Assembly: GCA_003223215.1 (NCBI GenBank)
Contig: QHYH01000096.1
Location: 62,001 to 126,000 of the forward strand
Direction: 5' to 3'
DNA: 64,000 bases
Source: Acidobacteriota bacterium
Lineage (GTDB): Bacteria > Acidobacteriota > Terriglobia > Acidiferrales > UBA7541
This document shows positions 1 through 9,813 of this stretch, piece after piece. The position numbers and the translations under genes were made by a program. The notes beneath the pieces were generated by a model. It did no database searches and had not been told where the DNA came from. It saw only the letters and a list, made by a program, of their open reading frames with translations. How positions within the stretch are numbered: position 1 is the first letter of the stretch; every line of letters begins with the position of its first letter.

Positions 1-1202
1 GCGAGGTCGGCTTGCTCCCGCGCGTTCATGGCTCCGCGCTCTTTACACGAGGCGAGACGCAGGCGCTCGCCACGCTCACGCTGGGCACCAAGGAGGACAT
101 GCAGCGCCTCGACCTGCTCTTCGAGGAAGACCAGTTCAAACGCTTTATGCTGCACTACAACTTCCCGCCATTCAGCGTGGGCGAGGTCAAGTTCCTGCGC
201 GGTCCCGGTCGCCGCGAAATCGGCCACGGCGCTCTGGCCGAGCGCGCGCTTTTGAACTTGCTTCCGCCCGAGGCGGACTTTCCCTACGCCATGCGCCTGG
301 TTTCCGACATTCTGGAATCTAACGGTTCTTCTTCGATGGCCACGGTCTGCGGCGGTTCGCTCGCCCTGATGGACGCTGGCGTGCCCATCAAGTCTTCTTG
401 TGCGGGCATCGCCATGGGTCTGGTCGTCGGCGACAAGGGAAAATACTCCATCCTTACGGACATCGCGGGCGCCGAGGATCATTACGGCGACATGGACTTC
501 AAAGTGGCCGGCACGCGCAACGGCATCACGGCGCTGCAAATGGACATCAAAGTCCTGGGCATCAGCATCAATATGATGCGCGAAGCTCTGGCCCAGGCGA
601 AAAAAGCGCGCCTTCAGATTCTCGATACGATGGAGCAAACGCTCAATACGGCACGCACGCAGATTTCTGCTTATGCGCCGCGCCTCTACAAACTCAGTAT
701 TCCTACAGACAAGATCCGCGACCTCATCGGTCCAGGCGGAAAGAAAATCAAGTCCATCACCGAACAGACTGGTGTCAAGATCGACGTCCTCGAAGACGGC
801 ACCGTGCACATCTTCTCGACCAGCGGAGCTTCAGGCGACGCCGCGCTCGCCATGGTCCGGGAAGTGACGGCCAGCGCGGAAGTCGCCAAGACCTATCTCG
901 GCAAAGTCGTCCGCCTCGCCGAGTTTGGCGCTTTCGTCGAACTGTTCCCCGGCACCGACGGCTTATTGCACATCAGCGAAATCTCCGAGCATCGCATCCG
1001 CGATGTTCGCGACGAACTGAAACTGGGAGACCAGGTCCTGGTAAAGGTGCTTTCCATCGAGGGCAACAAGATTCGCCTCTCGCGAAAGGCGCTGCTCAAG
1101 GAAGCGCGCGAGAAGCAACAGAAGGCGGCAGCTGGTGGTCACAACCCGGGCCCGTCCGGCGGCGAAGGCGGCTCCGGCGGCAATTCCGGCAGCCGCGAGT
1201 AG
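1..1202 (+). CDS. pnp: Polynucleotide phosphorylase, 3' part
   Basis: PNPase degrades RNA 3' to 5' by phosphorolysis in the cytoplasm. The window opens inside the gene: the reading frame is open from base 3, and the first visible residues ([10 protein letters not shown]) match the start of the second RNase PH core domain. That domain runs to about residue 190. It is followed by a KH domain with the GPGGKKIK loop and an S1 RNA-binding domain ([19 protein letters not shown]). The protein ends in a Gly/Ser-rich tail. The missing part is the first RNase PH domain and helical linker. The family is clear from order and motifs. It runs convergent with the sorAB pair, with a shared hairpin between them. 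Confidence 0.96.
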   Translation, partial: EVGLLPRVHGSALFTRGETQALATLTLGTKEDMQRLDLLFEEDQFKRFMLHYNFPPFSVGEVKFLRGPGRREIGHGALAERALLNLLPPEADFPYAMRLVSDILESNGSSSMATVCGGSLALMDAGVPIKSSCAGIAMGLVVGDKGKYSILTDIAGAEDHYGDMDFKVAGTRNGITALQMDIKVLGISINMMREALAQAKKARLQILDTMEQTLNTARTQISAYAPRLYKLSIPTDKIRDLIGPGGKKIKSITEQTGVKIDVLEDGTVHIFSTSGASGDAALAMVREVTASAEVAKTYLGKVVRLAEFGAFVELFPGTDGLLHISEISEHRIRDVRDELKLGDQVLVKVLSIEGNKIRLSRKALLKEAREKQQKAAAGGHNPGPSGGEGGSGGNSGSRE

Positions 1203-1242
1203 CCACAATCAATAGAAACCAAACGGCAAGCAGAGAGCAATG

Positions 1243-1262
1243 GGGCGCAGCGTGCTGCGCCC
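1243..1262. terminator. Perfect hairpin between convergent genes
   Basis: GGGCGCAGC and GCTGCGCCC form a perfect 9-bp stem around a 2-base loop. It sits 40 bases after the pnp stop and touches the stop codon of the convergent cytochrome gene. No long T-run follows on either side, so a bidirectional terminator is an inference from position and symmetry. Confidence 0.5.
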
Positions 1263-1675
1263 TAGTGTTTCCGGTTTTCCGGCGTGTAATGATCCTGAAG
1301 ATAGGAAATGATTTTTTTTGCGGCGGCATCCGGGATCGGCGCGCCAAAAGTCTTGATCATCTTGTTGACTTCCGCGTCCCAGGTCGGCGCCGGCAATGGT
1401 GGCTGCATGGTGATGTACCGCGTGCTGTGGCACATCGCGCAAAAGCTTTGCGTTTCCGCTCGCCCTTCTCCTTCCGCCAATTCGGTGGCAAAGGAAGGGA
1501 AAGAAGCCACGGAAAAATTGCCGTCTTGCGAGAGTTGTGGGGAAATGGTCTGCGCTAGGCTGTTTGTTTTGGTCGAGCCATAAGAGCCGCTCTGGAATTG
1601 GGCGAATACGGCCGTCCCCGCCGCGATCAATAGCAGGCCCGCCCCCGGAACCAACACGCTCAACCTTTTTCTCAT
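1262..1675 (-). CDS. sorB: Small c-type cytochrome, sulfite dehydrogenase subunit
   Basis: This is a 137-residue periplasmic monohaem cytochrome c. It has a Sec signal peptide (residues 1-26), one haem-binding CAMCH at 79-83, and a likely axial Met at 90 in the YITMQPP segment. A C-terminal helix carries the [12 protein letters not shown] stretch seen in SorB-type subunits. Its start overlaps the stop of the upstream molybdoenzyme by 4 bases (ATGA), so the two are translationally coupled. In known SorAB pairs the cytochrome takes electrons from sulfite oxidation and passes them to the respiratory chain. The symbol is given by family and context. Confidence 0.8.
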   Translation of the reverse strand: MRKRLSVLVPGAGLLLIAAGTAVFAQFQSGSYGSTKTNSLAQTISPQLSQDGNFSVASFPSFATELAEGEGRAETQSFCAMCHSTRYITMQPPLPAPTWDAEVNKMIKTFGAPIPDAAAKKIISYLQDHYTPENRKH

Positions 1676-2976
1676 CGCGACTCTCCTCCACTCACCTTTC
1701 CCACCACAATTTCTTGCTTTTCAATCTTGTTCCACAAATATCCACCAGGGTTCCAGACGGGCTCATCGGGCTGCACTTTGCCTTTTTCATCCGTAGCGCG
1801 CACCGCCAGCGTGTAACTCCGCGGTATTTTCGGCGTCCATTGTGCCTCCCAGGTTCGAAACGAATAAGCTCCGTGATCCTCGCCAAGCCGGGCCTCTCTC
1901 CACGTTTTCGTCCCGTCCTCAGAGACTTCTACTTTCACGATCTTCCCGTAGCCGCTGAAGGCAATTCCCCGCAGCGTGACGTTCATCCCCGCTGGGATTT
2001 TGGAGCTCCCATCGGGCGAAATCAGAAAGGATCGCACCGGCATTCTCGAGATCGCAATTGTCTTCACGCCACCCGCTTTCATCTCCTCCGGCGTCGTGTT
2101 TCCGCGCAGTGTGTCTGGAACGCGATACGCCGTCTTCATCCAGAAGTTTTCATCCGGCGTAGCAAGAACGCGAATCCAGGTCAAGCACTTCATCCAATAG
2201 GTGGCGAAATACCCGGGCACCACCAGCCGCAGAGGAAATCCATTCAACATCGGAAGCGGTTCACCGTTCATAAGGTATGCCACAACCGCTTCGTCCAAAG
2301 CAGAATCGGAAAGTTCCAGCGATTTCAGGAAAACGTTCGAGCCGGAGCCTTGCGGTCCCGGGCCTGTCTCGAGTCCCTGAAACTGCACTTGAACCGATCC
2401 CTGTTTGACCCCCGCGGCATCCAGCAGTTCGCGCAGCCGAACGCCGGTCCACAGCGCATTGCCCATCGCTCCATTGCCCCATTGCCCGCCCGCTACACGC
2501 GGCTGGAACCGGCTTCGCGAGTTCCCCGAGCACTGATTCACCGCAGTCACCGAGACAGGCTTGAATTTTTCCGTGAGTTCGCTGAAGCTCAGCGTGAGCG
2601 GTTTGTTGACATTGCCTTCGATTTTCAGCCCCCACTCCGCCAGATCAACACGATTGGGAATGTCCGGCAAATGCCAGCGCACGTAAAACGCGTCGTTTGG
2701 CGTGAACACGCTCCGGAAGTAGCTTCTAGGCGTTTCGAGTTGCACCGGCCGGTCCGTCAACCCAATCAGCGGCGCCTTCTGCGGTTCGCCTACGTAGGGC
2801 CCAACCGAATTCCAATGCGGATTCGGCCCTGGCCCCGTAAACGGCTCGATCTCTTGGTTGACCGGCAGCTGCTCGGCAAAGGTAGATCGAGACCACTTTA
2901 CAATCGTCAAACCGCCCGCCGCGCTTAACAACTTCAACGCATCCCTTCTTGAAACATTCTGCCGCCGTTGCTCCAT
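1672..2976 (-). CDS. sorA: Tat-exported molybdopterin sulfite oxidase family enzyme
   Basis: This is a 434-residue enzyme of the sulfite oxidase molybdopterin family. It begins with a Tat-type signal ([14 protein letters not shown], about 9-22). The Mo-ligating cysteine is most likely C149 in NQCSGNSRS, and the C-terminal third is the Mo-co dimerisation (Ig-like) domain. It oxidises sulfite to sulfate in the periplasm and donates electrons to the cytochrome encoded next to it. An SD-like GGGAAGGGAG precedes the ATG. It lies 72 bases after murA, and a possible promoter of its own lies in that gap. Other sulfite-oxidase-fold enzymes with different substrates are possible, but the paired cytochrome favours SorA. 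Confidence 0.85.
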   Translation of the reverse strand: MEQRRQNVSRRDALKLLSAAGGLTIVKWSRSTFAEQLPVNQEIEPFTGPGPNPHWNSVGPYVGEPQKAPLIGLTDRPVQLETPRSYFRSVFTPNDAFYVRWHLPDIPNRVDLAEWGLKIEGNVNKPLTLSFSELTEKFKPVSVTAVNQCSGNSRSRFQPRVAGGQWGNGAMGNALWTGVRLRELLDAAGVKQGSVQVQFQGLETGPGPQGSGSNVFLKSLELSDSALDEAVVAYLMNGEPLPMLNGFPLRLVVPGYFATYWMKCLTWIRVLATPDENFWMKTAYRVPDTLRGNTTPEEMKAGGVKTIAISRMPVRSFLISPDGSSKIPAGMNVTLRGIAFSGYGKIVKVEVSEDGTKTWREARLGEDHGAYSFRTWEAQWTPKIPRSYTLAVRATDEKGKVQPDEPVWNPGGYLWNKIEKQEIVVGKVSGGESR

Positions 2977-2999
2977 CGAACTCTCCCTTCCCGGAGCGC

Positions 3000-3029
3000 A
3001 AAATACCGATAAGACCTTCCTGGTGTCAA
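3000..3029 (-). promoter_or_regulatory. Candidate sigma70-type promoter for sorAB
   Basis: On the minus strand a TTGACA box (3024-3029) is followed after 18 bases by TATTTT (3000-3005), then the SD and sorA start. It lies in the 72-base gap after murA. This suggests that sulfite dehydrogenase can be transcribed separately from murQ-murA. Confidence 0.4.
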
Positions 3030-3048
3030 CAGGGCATTTGCCGCTGTG

Positions 3049-4344
3049 TCATGCGCCGGGGGCATGAACGCGCTCGATATCAGCCCCAACAGCGCGCAGC
3101 TTTTCGACGATCCCTTCATACCCGCGGTCGATGTGATACACGCGATCAATAAGCGTCTCGCCGCTGGCCACCAAGCCCGCCAGCACCAGCCCCGCACTTG
3201 CGCGCAAGTCCGAAGCCTGCACCGTCGTGCCCGACAGTTGCGCCGGACCGCGCACCACCGCGCGCCTTCCTTCGACCGAGATATTGCCGCCCATGCGCGC
3301 CATCTCGCTGGCATGAAGATAGCGGTTCTCAAAAATGGTTTCGGTGATCACGGATGTGCCTTCCGCCTGTGTGGCCAACGCCATATACTGCGCCTGCATG
3401 TCCGTCGCGAATCCCGGATACTCCTCGGTGTTAACGTCCGCGCCCACCAGTTTCCGAGCGCCCCGCACGTGAATCGTCGTGGCATCGACGGTGTCGATCC
3501 GCACTCCGGTTTGCTGCAGCTTCGCAATTACCGCGCCCAAATGCCCCGCCAGGCAGTTCTTGATCGTCAAATCGCCGCCCGTAATCGCGCCCGCCACAAG
3601 AAATGTTCCTGCCTCGATACGGTCTGGAATTACCGTATGCTCCGTGCCGTGCAGCTCTTTCACGCCGCGGATCCGCAGTGTCGACGTCCCGTCTCCGCAA
3701 ATCTCGGCCCCCATCCTCCGCAGCATCGCGATCAAGTCCGTCACTTCCGGCTCCCGTGCTGCGTTTTCCAGCACGGTCTCGCCTTCCGCCAGCGCCGCCG
3801 CCATCAAGATATTTTCCGTGCCTGTCACAGTAATTTTCTCAAACACGATGTGCGCGCCCCGCAACCGCCGTCCGCTTGAACTGTTTCCATGGACCTTCGC
3901 TTCGATGTAGCCGTGCGACGTGGCGATCTCCGCGCCCATCTGCTCCAGCGCCTTCAAGTGCAAATCCACGGGCCGCGCCCCGATCGCGCATCCGCCCGGC
4001 AGGGAAACGCGCGCCACCCCCACGCGCGCCATGAGCGGCCCCAGCGTCAAAATCGACGCGCGCATGGTCTTTACCAGCTCGTACGGCGCCTCGGCATGAT
4101 TCAGCTTGGGTGCCGCGATTTCGTAAACGCTCGCCGGCACTGCTGCGACCGTCACCTTCGCATCCATGAACGCCAGCAGTTTGCTCATGGTGACCAGGTC
4201 GCGCACCCTCGGAACATTTCGCACCACCACTTTGTCCGAAGTCAGCAGTGCCGCGGCCATCACCGGCAGCGCAGAGTTCTTCGCCCCGCTTACGGCCACG
4301 CTTCCCCGCAATGCCTTTCCGCCTTTGATCAGAAACTTATCCAT
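3049..4344 (-). CDS. murA: UDP-GlcNAc 1-carboxyvinyltransferase
   Basis: MurA transfers enolpyruvate from PEP to UDP-GlcNAc, the first committed step of peptidoglycan synthesis. From the start at 4344 the protein is 431 residues and begins MDKFLIKGG, the usual MurA N-terminus. KNSALP lies near residue 22. The fosfomycin-target cysteine is C119 in SLPGGCAIG, so the enzyme should be fosfomycin-sensitive by that criterion. A longer frame to 4386 exists but adds 14 atypical residues. The start overlaps the end of murQ by 8 bases, so synthesis and recycling of the muramyl moiety are translationally coupled here. Confidence 0.95.
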   Translation of the reverse strand: MDKFLIKGGKALRGSVAVSGAKNSALPVMAAALLTSDKVVVRNVPRVRDLVTMSKLLAFMDAKVTVAAVPASVYEIAAPKLNHAEAPYELVKTMRASILTLGPLMARVGVARVSLPGGCAIGARPVDLHLKALEQMGAEIATSHGYIEAKVHGNSSSGRRLRGAHIVFEKITVTGTENILMAAALAEGETVLENAAREPEVTDLIAMLRRMGAEICGDGTSTLRIRGVKELHGTEHTVIPDRIEAGTFLVAGAITGGDLTIKNCLAGHLGAVIAKLQQTGVRIDTVDATTIHVRGARKLVGADVNTEEYPGFATDMQAQYMALATQAEGTSVITETIFENRYLHASEMARMGGNISVEGRRAVVRGPAQLSGTTVQASDLRASAGLVLAGLVASGETLIDRVYHIDRGYEGIVEKLRAVGADIERVHAPGA

Positions 4345-5317
4345 TTTTCGTTCCGCGTTTTTTTCTCTCCACTCGCCGCACGCCACCGGCCACTTCGCTC
4401 ATCTCACCAAGGGCAACCCGCAGATTCTGCCCCGCCGTTTGCAATCTCTTCTGTGCCTCCTTTGCCGCAACCCCCAGCTTCAGCATCACCAGCGCGACGC
4501 GCATATGGTGTCCCGCCGCCCGCAGAGCGTGTTCTGCCGCAGACACATTTCTTCCGCTCGCCTCGGCCAAAATCCGCAACGCCCGCTTCGCAACCTTTTC
4601 ATTGGTCTGTACTACATCAATCATCAGGTTTTCATAAACATGTCCAAGCCGCGCCATCGTCGCGGTACTCAGCATGTTGAGTACCATTTTTTGCGCCGTC
4701 CCGGCCTTCATCCGTGTCGAACCGGTCAGCACCTCGGGCCCCACCTCCGCTGCGATTACGATTTTCGCCAGCCGCGCCACGGGCATTTTCCGGTTCGAAG
4801 TGATCGCTACCGTGGTCGCCCCGCGCCCACGCGCGAATCGCAACGCCGCTAGTACGTAGGGCGTCGTCCCGCTCGCCGTCACTCCGACAACCACGTCATT
4901 GCGCGTCAGTTTTCGCGTGCGCAACTCGCCCTCGGCGCGCCGCACATCATCCTCCGCCCCTTCCACGGCCCGCGTAATCGCTCGTCCTCCGCCCGCTATG
5001 AGCGCCTGCACCAGCTTCGGTGGGGTCCCAAACGTCGGCTGACACTCCGCCGCATCCAGCACTGCCATGCGCCCGCTCGAGCCCGCGCCCACATAGATCA
5101 GCCGCCCGCCGTTGCGAATCCCCGCCACGATTGCGTCAACCGCCCGGGCAATCGCAGGAATCTCCCGTTCCACCGCGAACGCCACCCTGCGGTCTTCGCG
5201 GTTCATCAGCGTGACAATTTCCCGCGCGTTCATGCGGTCAAGGTTTTGTGAAGCTTTGTTTCTCTGTTCGGTCCGTCGAGATTCTCTGGAAAAAGAAGTT
5301 CCGAAGGGCTTGGGCAT
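4337..5317 (-). CDS. murQ: N-acetylmuramic acid 6-phosphate etherase
   Basis: MurQ cleaves the lactyl ether of MurNAc-6-phosphate to give GlcNAc-6-phosphate and D-lactate, feeding recycled wall sugar into amino-sugar metabolism. The SIS fold is clear: TEQRN near the start, then [20 protein letters not shown] and [11 protein letters not shown], with a MKAGTAQKM segment later. The chosen start (MPKPFG) gives 326 residues. An upstream in-frame ATG at 5365 and a downstream one at MNAREIV are alternatives. Its stop overlaps the murA start. It is divergent from the AmgK-RapZ gene across 161 bases. Family assignment is secure. Confidence 0.93.
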   Translation of the reverse strand: MPKPFGTSFSRESRRTEQRNKASQNLDRMNAREIVTLMNREDRRVAFAVEREIPAIARAVDAIVAGIRNGGRLIYVGAGSSGRMAVLDAAECQPTFGTPPKLVQALIAGGGRAITRAVEGAEDDVRRAEGELRTRKLTRNDVVVGVTASGTTPYVLAALRFARGRGATTVAITSNRKMPVARLAKIVIAAEVGPEVLTGSTRMKAGTAQKMVLNMLSTATMARLGHVYENLMIDVVQTNEKVAKRALRILAEASGRNVSAAEHALRAAGHHMRVALVMLKLGVAAKEAQKRLQTAGQNLRVALGEMSEVAGGVRRVERKKRGTKNG

Positions 5318-5478
5318 GGCTACATTATAACGAGCCGTCAGAAAATACTCGGCGCGAACTGCCAATCTGTACTTCTAGGCACAACCACGGACACCGCACA
5401 GGCTTCCGATGTCAGAATGGGCTATGCTAGAGGCCGGCCGGCCGGATCCATCTCTCCCGAACGGATGGAAGGGAACCT

Positions 5479-6942
5479 ATGTCCCTGGATGTTCTTAAAA
5501 GCCTCTTCGAGCAGCATTTCCACGCCTCGCCCACGCGGGTTCAGCCGTTGCAGGGTGAATTCGGCGGCTCCGGCCGCAAAATCATCCGCCTGGCCAACGA
5601 CCGCATCACCGCGGTTGGCATTCTTTACGGCGGCCGCGAAGAAAATGTCGCCTTCCTCGCATTCTCCAAGCATTTTCGCCGGCACGGCCTGCCGGTTCCG
5701 GAAATCTACGCCGAGGATCTCGACCACGGCGCTTATCTTGAACAAGACCTTGGCGACACCACCCTGTTCGAATTTCTCTCCAAGAATCGCACCGGTGAGA
5801 ACATCGCTCCCGCCGTGGTGGAAGCCTACCGCAAAGTCGTTGCTATCCTCCCGCGCTTCCAAATCGAAGCCGCCAGCGATTTGGACTACAGCGTCTGTTA
5901 TCCCGCCGCGAGCTTCGATCGCCAATCCATCGCCTGGGACCTGAACTACTTCAAGTACTATTTTCTGCGCCTTGCGGGCATTCCTTTTAACGAGCATGCG
6001 CTCGAAAGCGACTTCAACCGTCTCACCGATTTACTTCTCGGCGCCCCGCGCGACTATTTCCTCTACCGTGACTTTCAGTCGCGCAACATCATGCTGTGCG
6101 ACGGCCAGCCTTATTTCGTCGACTACCAGGGCGGCCGTACAGGCGCCCTGCAATACGACCTCGCTTCGCTGCTCTTCGACGCCAAGGCCGACCTCCCGCC
6201 CGAACTCCGTGACCACCTTCTCTATGATTATCTTCGCGCGCTCGCCAACTACATCCCCGTCGACCGCGAAGCTTTTCTGCACCACTTTTACGCCTACGTT
6301 TACGTCCGCATCATGCAGGCGCTGGGTGCGTACGGATACCGCGGTTTTTTCGAACGCCGAGCGCATTTCCTGCAAAGCGTGCCTTACGCCCTGAAAAACA
6401 TTCGCTGGCTGGTCCACAATGTTCAATTGCCCGTCGAGCTGCCCACGCTGCTCGGCGCGTTCCGGAACATGCTCGCTTCGGAGAAACTCAAAAGCATTTC
6501 TTCCGAAGCCGACAATTTGGTCGTCCGCGTTTTCAGTTTTTCCTTTCACCACGAAGTGCCCAAGGACGAAACCGGCAACGGCGGCGGTTTTGTCTTCGAT
6601 GGCCGTGGCCTCCCGAATCCGGGGAGGGAAGAACGCTTCAAGTCGCTCACGGGCAGGGACACGCCGGTCATAAACTATCTGCATCAACAGGAGAGCGTGC
6701 ATCAGTTCCTTGCCAGCGTGTTTAGCCTGATCGATGCGACCGTCGAGAACTATCACGAGCGCGGCTTCAAAAACTTAATGGTGTCGTTTGGTTGCACCGG
6801 CGGGCAACACCGCTCCGTCTATCTCGCCGAACAACTCGCGAAGCATCTGCGCGGCCGAAACGGCGTCGAAGTCGTCGTGCGCCACCTCGAACTCGAAAAA
6901 CTAGGCTTGTTGCACGCGGTGGTAGGAAATCTCGCTGAATGA
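5479..6942 (+). CDS. AmgK-like amino-sugar kinase fused to RapZ C-terminal domain
   Basis: This is a 487-residue two-domain protein. Residues 1-335 are an aminoglycoside-phosphotransferase-type kinase. It has a glycine-rich segment near 28-33, the catalytic loop LYRDFQSRN (D198, N203) and the metal-binding VDYQGG (D215). The spacing and wording resemble AmgK, the anomeric MurNAc/GlcNAc 1-kinase. Residues 345-487 match the C-terminal domain of RapZ ([32 protein letters not shown]). In E. coli that domain senses glucosamine-6-phosphate and binds small RNAs. The RapZ P-loop half is absent. A GAAGGGAA SD precedes the ATG. The MurU-like gene follows after 58 bases. Kinase function is strongly supported by the neighbour. 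The role of the RapZ part, probably metabolite control, is inference. Confidence 0.85.
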   Translation: MSLDVLKSLFEQHFHASPTRVQPLQGEFGGSGRKIIRLANDRITAVGILYGGREENVAFLAFSKHFRRHGLPVPEIYAEDLDHGAYLEQDLGDTTLFEFLSKNRTGENIAPAVVEAYRKVVAILPRFQIEAASDLDYSVCYPAASFDRQSIAWDLNYFKYYFLRLAGIPFNEHALESDFNRLTDLLLGAPRDYFLYRDFQSRNIMLCDGQPYFVDYQGGRTGALQYDLASLLFDAKADLPPELRDHLLYDYLRALANYIPVDREAFLHHFYAYVYVRIMQALGAYGYRGFFERRAHFLQSVPYALKNIRWLVHNVQLPVELPTLLGAFRNMLASEKLKSISSEADNLVVRVFSFSFHHEVPKDETGNGGGFVFDGRGLPNPGREERFKSLTGRDTPVINYLHQQESVHQFLASVFSLIDATVENYHERGFKNLMVSFGCTGGQHRSVYLAEQLAKHLRGRNGVEVVVRHLELEKLGLLHAVVGNLAE

Positions 6943-7000
6943 CGGTCACTTCTTCTTTTTTCTCGCCACGCGTCACTGGCCACTCGCCACAGGTTCTTCC

Positions 7001-7990
7001 GTGAAAGCCATGATCCTCGCCGCCGGCCTGGGCACGCGCCTCCGCCCGCTCACCGACTCACGCCCGAAGGCCCTCGTGGAAGTCGCCGGCCGCACCCTTC
7101 TTGAAATCGCCCTCATGCGCCTCCGCGCCTTCGGGATCAACGAAGTCATCACCAACGTCCATCATTTCGCGGATATGGTCGTCGACTACCTGAAATCCCA
7201 CAACAACTTTGGCATGCGCATCGAGATTTCTCGCGAAGACGATCGGCTGCTCGACACCGGCGGCGGCCTCAAAAAAGCGGCCTGGTTCTTCCTCGAAGAT
7301 TTTCGTCAGGCCACGGCTTCCCAGGCTCAAGGAATCAAGACCAGGAGTGTCATCCCAAGCGAAGGGAGTAATGCTGGAGCGGCAACGCGATCCAAGAGCG
7401 ATCAGAAAGCGCCCCCTTCCGGCAGTCCTGACGACCCCTTTCTCCTTCACAATGTCGACGTCATCAGCACCATCGACTTTCGCCGTATGCGGCAATTCCA
7501 CAACGAGCACGGCGCCCTCGCCACTCTCGCCGTCCAGTCCCGCGCCTCCTCCCGCCTCCTCCTCTTCGACGACAAAAACCAACTTGTCGGTCGCTGCAGC
7601 TCGGGTCAGGACACCTTCATCCCGGACCGAGCGGGGGATTCTGACGCCGCGTTAGCCCAAGCGAAAAACGATCAAGCAGCACCGGCCGTGCCACTGGAGT
7701 GTCATCCCGAGCACATGGAGGCATCTGCTTTGTCTTCCCACCCGCCCCTCGCCATTCGCCAACCGCCACTTCCTCTTGCCTTCTCGGGCATTCACGTCAT
7801 TTCCCCGCGCCTCCTCGACATGCTCAACGAGGAAGGCGCCTTCTCCATCATTGATGTCTATCTCCGTCTCGCCGCCGAGGGCCAGAAAATCCTCGCCTTC
7901 CGCGCCGACGAATACTACTGGCGCGACCTCGGCCGCCCCTCCGATCTTTCCCAAGCAGCCTTGCATCTTCAGCAAAGGATCGTCGAATAG
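7001..7990 (+). CDS. murU: MurU-like sugar-1-phosphate nucleotidyltransferase
   Basis: This is a 329-residue member of the nucleotidyltransferase family, with a GTG start giving [19 protein letters not shown]. It has the N-terminal NTP-binding loop (6-16), PKALVEVAG (22-30), [11 protein letters not shown] (83-93), HNVDVIS (150-156) and the end segment YYWRDLGRP. MurU makes UDP-MurNAc from MurNAc-alpha-1-phosphate and UTP, bypassing fosfomycin-sensitive de novo synthesis. The preceding AmgK-like kinase would supply the substrate. Two segments, about residues 103-143 and 199-258, are low-complexity and interrupt the fold at loops. Both carry a repeat-like 17-mer. Activity with these insertions is unproven. 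A generic GlcNAc- or mannose-1-P transferase is the alternative. Confidence 0.82.
   Translation: MKAMILAAGLGTRLRPLTDSRPKALVEVAGRTLLEIALMRLRAFGINEVITNVHHFADMVVDYLKSHNNFGMRIEISREDDRLLDTGGGLKKAAWFFLEDFRQATASQAQGIKTRSVIPSEGSNAGAATRSKSDQKAPPSGSPDDPFLLHNVDVISTIDFRRMRQFHNEHGALATLAVQSRASSRLLLFDDKNQLVGRCSSGQDTFIPDRAGDSDAALAQAKNDQAAPAVPLECHPEHMEASALSSHPPLAIRQPPLPLAFSGIHVISPRLLDMLNEEGAFSIIDVYLRLAAEGQKILAFRADEYYWRDLGRPSDLSQAALHLQQRIVE
7307..7429 (+). repeat. Repeat-derived insertion 1 inside MurU
   Basis: This stretch encodes Ala/Ser/Gln-rich residues not expected in the nucleotidyltransferase fold. It contains GGAGTGTCATCCCAAGC at 7344-7360. The same 17-mer with one change recurs in insertion 2. The frame stays open across it. 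Confidence 0.55.
7595..7774 (+). repeat. Repeat-derived insertion 2 inside MurU
   Basis: This is a second in-frame low-complexity segment of about 60 codons. It contains GGAGTGTCATCCCGAGC at 7696-7712, and a CATCCCGGACCGAGCGGGGG stretch near 7620 looks like a further diverged copy of the same kind of repeat. It lies in the loop between the beta strand ending QLVGRC and the strand [10 protein letters not shown]. Confidence 0.55.
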
Positions 7991-8172
7991 AGACGCTTTT
8001 CTTCGACTTTTTGGCCCAAAAGCACCCCGGCCCCTCACGCCACCGAGGTCCGTAAATTCGCTCCAGCTAACAAGCAGATGATTGACTCCTCCCCCTTTCT
8101 CACGCCATCGACAAGAATGGCTCTATCGATTTGCGGCCCGGACTCAACCAGAGTCTTCCTGGTCTTCCGTGC

Positions 8173-8205
8173 TTGACGCAGGTCAATTTCCTCTATATTG
8201 TAGAG
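8173..8205 (+). promoter_or_regulatory. PadR promoter with overlapping operator
   Basis: TTGACG (8173-8178) and TATTGT (8196-8201) are spaced by 17 bases. The inverted repeat CTCTA-N5-TAGAG (8191-8205) covers the -10 box, and its right arm joins the AGAGG ribosome-binding site directly before the PadR start. This fits autorepression. The operator call is inference from symmetry and position. Confidence 0.55.
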
Positions 8206-8208
8206 GTA

Positions 8209-8541
8209 ATGTCCAACCGCGACTATCTTGGCGAATTCGAACACATCGTGCTTCTCGCGGTTCTGCGTCTGGATGACCAAGCCTACGGCGTCACCGTTCG
8301 CCGCGAGATCGAGGTTCGCACGAAGCGAGAAGTTTCGATCGGCGCCATCTATGCCACTCTCGATCGGCTGGAAGCAAAAGGCTACGTGCAGTCTCGCCCT
8401 GGGGATCCCACGCCGGAACGGGGCGGGAGGTCGAAACGATTCTTCCGCGTCACCGCGCCAGGAGTCTCGGCAATCCATCGCACGCACCGCGCAATCCGGA
8501 GTCTCGCCGAGGGACTCGACCTGCTCGGGAGCCGTTTATGA
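8209..8541 (+). CDS. PadR family transcriptional regulator
   Basis: This is a 110-residue winged-helix repressor of the PadR family. It has the DNA-binding core LGEFEHIVLLAVLRLDDQAYG, the wing region IYATLDRLEAKGYV, and the basic segment after it (ERGGRSKRFFRVT). The start at 8209 is chosen because MSNRDYLGEF is the normal N-terminus and AGAGG lies 4 bases before it. A longer frame from 8131 would run through the promoter. It overlaps the next gene by 4 bases (ATGA). In acidobacteria such short PadR genes usually precede permease-type genes, and this one precedes a permease-prefix membrane protein. Confidence 0.88.
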   Translation: MSNRDYLGEFEHIVLLAVLRLDDQAYGVTVRREIEVRTKREVSIGAIYATLDRLEAKGYVQSRPGDPTPERGGRSKRFFRVTAPGVSAIHRTHRAIRSLAEGLDLLGSRL

Positions 8542-9206
8542 GACGGCCGGCTCCGCATACTCGGCCACCCTCGATTGCCGCTTGGCTTGTCTCTCTATTC
8601 GGTTCCGCTGACCAGGCGGAATCGATACTTGGTGATCTCGAGGAAGAATTTTCTGACATCGCCTCGAAATCGGCAGCTGCCTCCGCCCGCCGGTGGTATT
8701 GGCATCAGAGCTTGAAAACCATTGCGCAACTTGCCGGCGCCGGGGTCCGTAATGCGCCCTGGCCGCTCGCTGGTCTTGTGCTCGCGGGTTTCCTTCTGCA
8801 GTGGTTCAGCACCGGGCTCCCTGAGGGCGTGATTGTTGCGATTTTGCGCACCCAGCGGCCGTACTCCAACCTCCACTATGATTTCTATATCTCGTTTCTG
8901 ACCTACGGTTTTCCCATCGCCGGCGACATCCAGTCGATCCTCTTGGGTTGCTTGGTCGCAGCCTTTGCCAGGCAAAGGGAGGTGATTGCCACGACGGCGC
9001 TCAGCTTCCTCGGTGGTGCGTCGATTGGCCTGCTTTTTTTCGACGCTTCCGGGCATTGGTCCCGGTTCGCTTATTCGTGGCCATTCCCGATCGTGCAGCT
9101 CATCAATCAGCTGGCGATTGTTCTCGGCGGTGTCATCGTTCGAGAGATTAGATTGGCCTTGAGAAAAGGTTGTCACGAACATGATTTCAATTGGACGGAC
9201 AAGTAG
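8538..9206 (+). CDS. Membrane protein with permease prefix domain
   Basis: The N-terminus of this 222-residue protein (PPSIAAWLVSLFGSADQAES, then ILGDLEEEF and ARRWYWHQSL) looks like the permease prefix domain normally found at the front of acidobacterial ADOP permeases. The rest has about four hydrophobic segments (about 75-95, 115-145, 150-170, 180-200) and no MacB or FtsX domain. It is coupled to the PadR gene by an ATGA overlap and is followed within 13 bases by a TlpA gene. The function is unknown. It may be a stand-alone membrane partner or the remnant of a full permease. Confidence 0.7.
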   Translation: MRRPAPHTRPPSIAAWLVSLFGSADQAESILGDLEEEFSDIASKSAAASARRWYWHQSLKTIAQLAGAGVRNAPWPLAGLVLAGFLLQWFSTGLPEGVIVAILRTQRPYSNLHYDFYISFLTYGFPIAGDIQSILLGCLVAAFARQREVIATTALSFLGGASIGLLFFDASGHWSRFAYSWPFPIVQLINQLAIVLGGVIVREIRLALRKGCHEHDFNWTDK

Positions 9207-9219
9207 GAGGTTCTTGCAC

Positions 9220-9747
9220 ATGCTGCGTCACATCGTTGCGCTGATCACTTTGCTGGCCACATCCTTGGCCCTAACCACCAGCGCTCCGGCGGATCTCACG
9301 CCTGCCGCATCCCGAAAGCCCCTTCCCGAGGTCGCTCTCAGTGATTCGAACGGCGCGTCGGTCGATCTCTCCGCGTACAAAGGCCGCGTTGTCTTACTCG
9401 ATTTTTGGGCCACCTGGTGCGAAGGCTGCAAGGAAGAAATCCCCTGGTTCATGGAGTTTCAGAACAAATACAAGAAGACCGGCTTGACCGTTGTCGGGGC
9501 CTCGCTCGACGACGGTTGGAAATCGGTCACGCCCTACCTGCGCGAGCACAAGATCAATTACCGCATCGTCATGGGAACCTTCGAATCCGCAAAGCAATTC
9601 GGCGTTGACAAGGGAATGCCGATAACCTTGCTCATCGATCGCCACGGCAAGATCGCCGACGTGCATCCCGGCATGGTCGACAAAGCAGCCTTCGAGCGCG
9701 AAATCCAAACACTTCTTAACGAGAACACGACGAAAACGCCAAACTAA
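9220..9747 (+). CDS. TlpA/ResA-type periplasmic thioredoxin
   Basis: From the ATG at 9220 the protein is 175 residues, with a Sec signal or anchor (1-24) and a thioredoxin fold. The active site is WCEGC (C67 and C70) after LLDFWAT. GASLDDGW and GMPITLLIDRHG follow, where P is the expected cis-proline. It should reduce or exchange thiols in periplasmic proteins, as in cytochrome maturation. The strong SD AGGAGG (9205-9210) lies 9 bases before this start and inside the end of the upstream gene, so an earlier ATG at 9181 is unlikely. It is probably the last gene of the PadR operon. Confidence 0.85.
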   Translation: MLRHIVALITLLATSLALTTSAPADLTPAASRKPLPEVALSDSNGASVDLSAYKGRVVLLDFWATWCEGCKEEIPWFMEFQNKYKKTGLTVVGASLDDGWKSVTPYLREHKINYRIVMGTFESAKQFGVDKGMPITLLIDRHGKIADVHPGMVDKAAFEREIQTLLNENTTKTPN

Positions 9748-9813
9748 TTGACCTGTCGAAACACTTCCGGCTTTCTACGGCTTGCCGGTTGAACTCATCT
9801 TGCTTCACCCGCT

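Noticed and set aside
398-1558. Long plus-strand open frame antisense/out of frame to pnp and sorB
   Set aside because: Arg/His-rich translation, no SD, overlaps well-supported genes in another frame; a GC-rich shadow frame.
1537-2928. 463-codon open frame opposite sorA
   Set aside because: Arg/Pro-rich composition and no family; sorA is clearly the coding strand.
7307-7774. Introns in murU
   Set aside because: Frame is open throughout and no group I/II intron features; insertion of repeats fits better.
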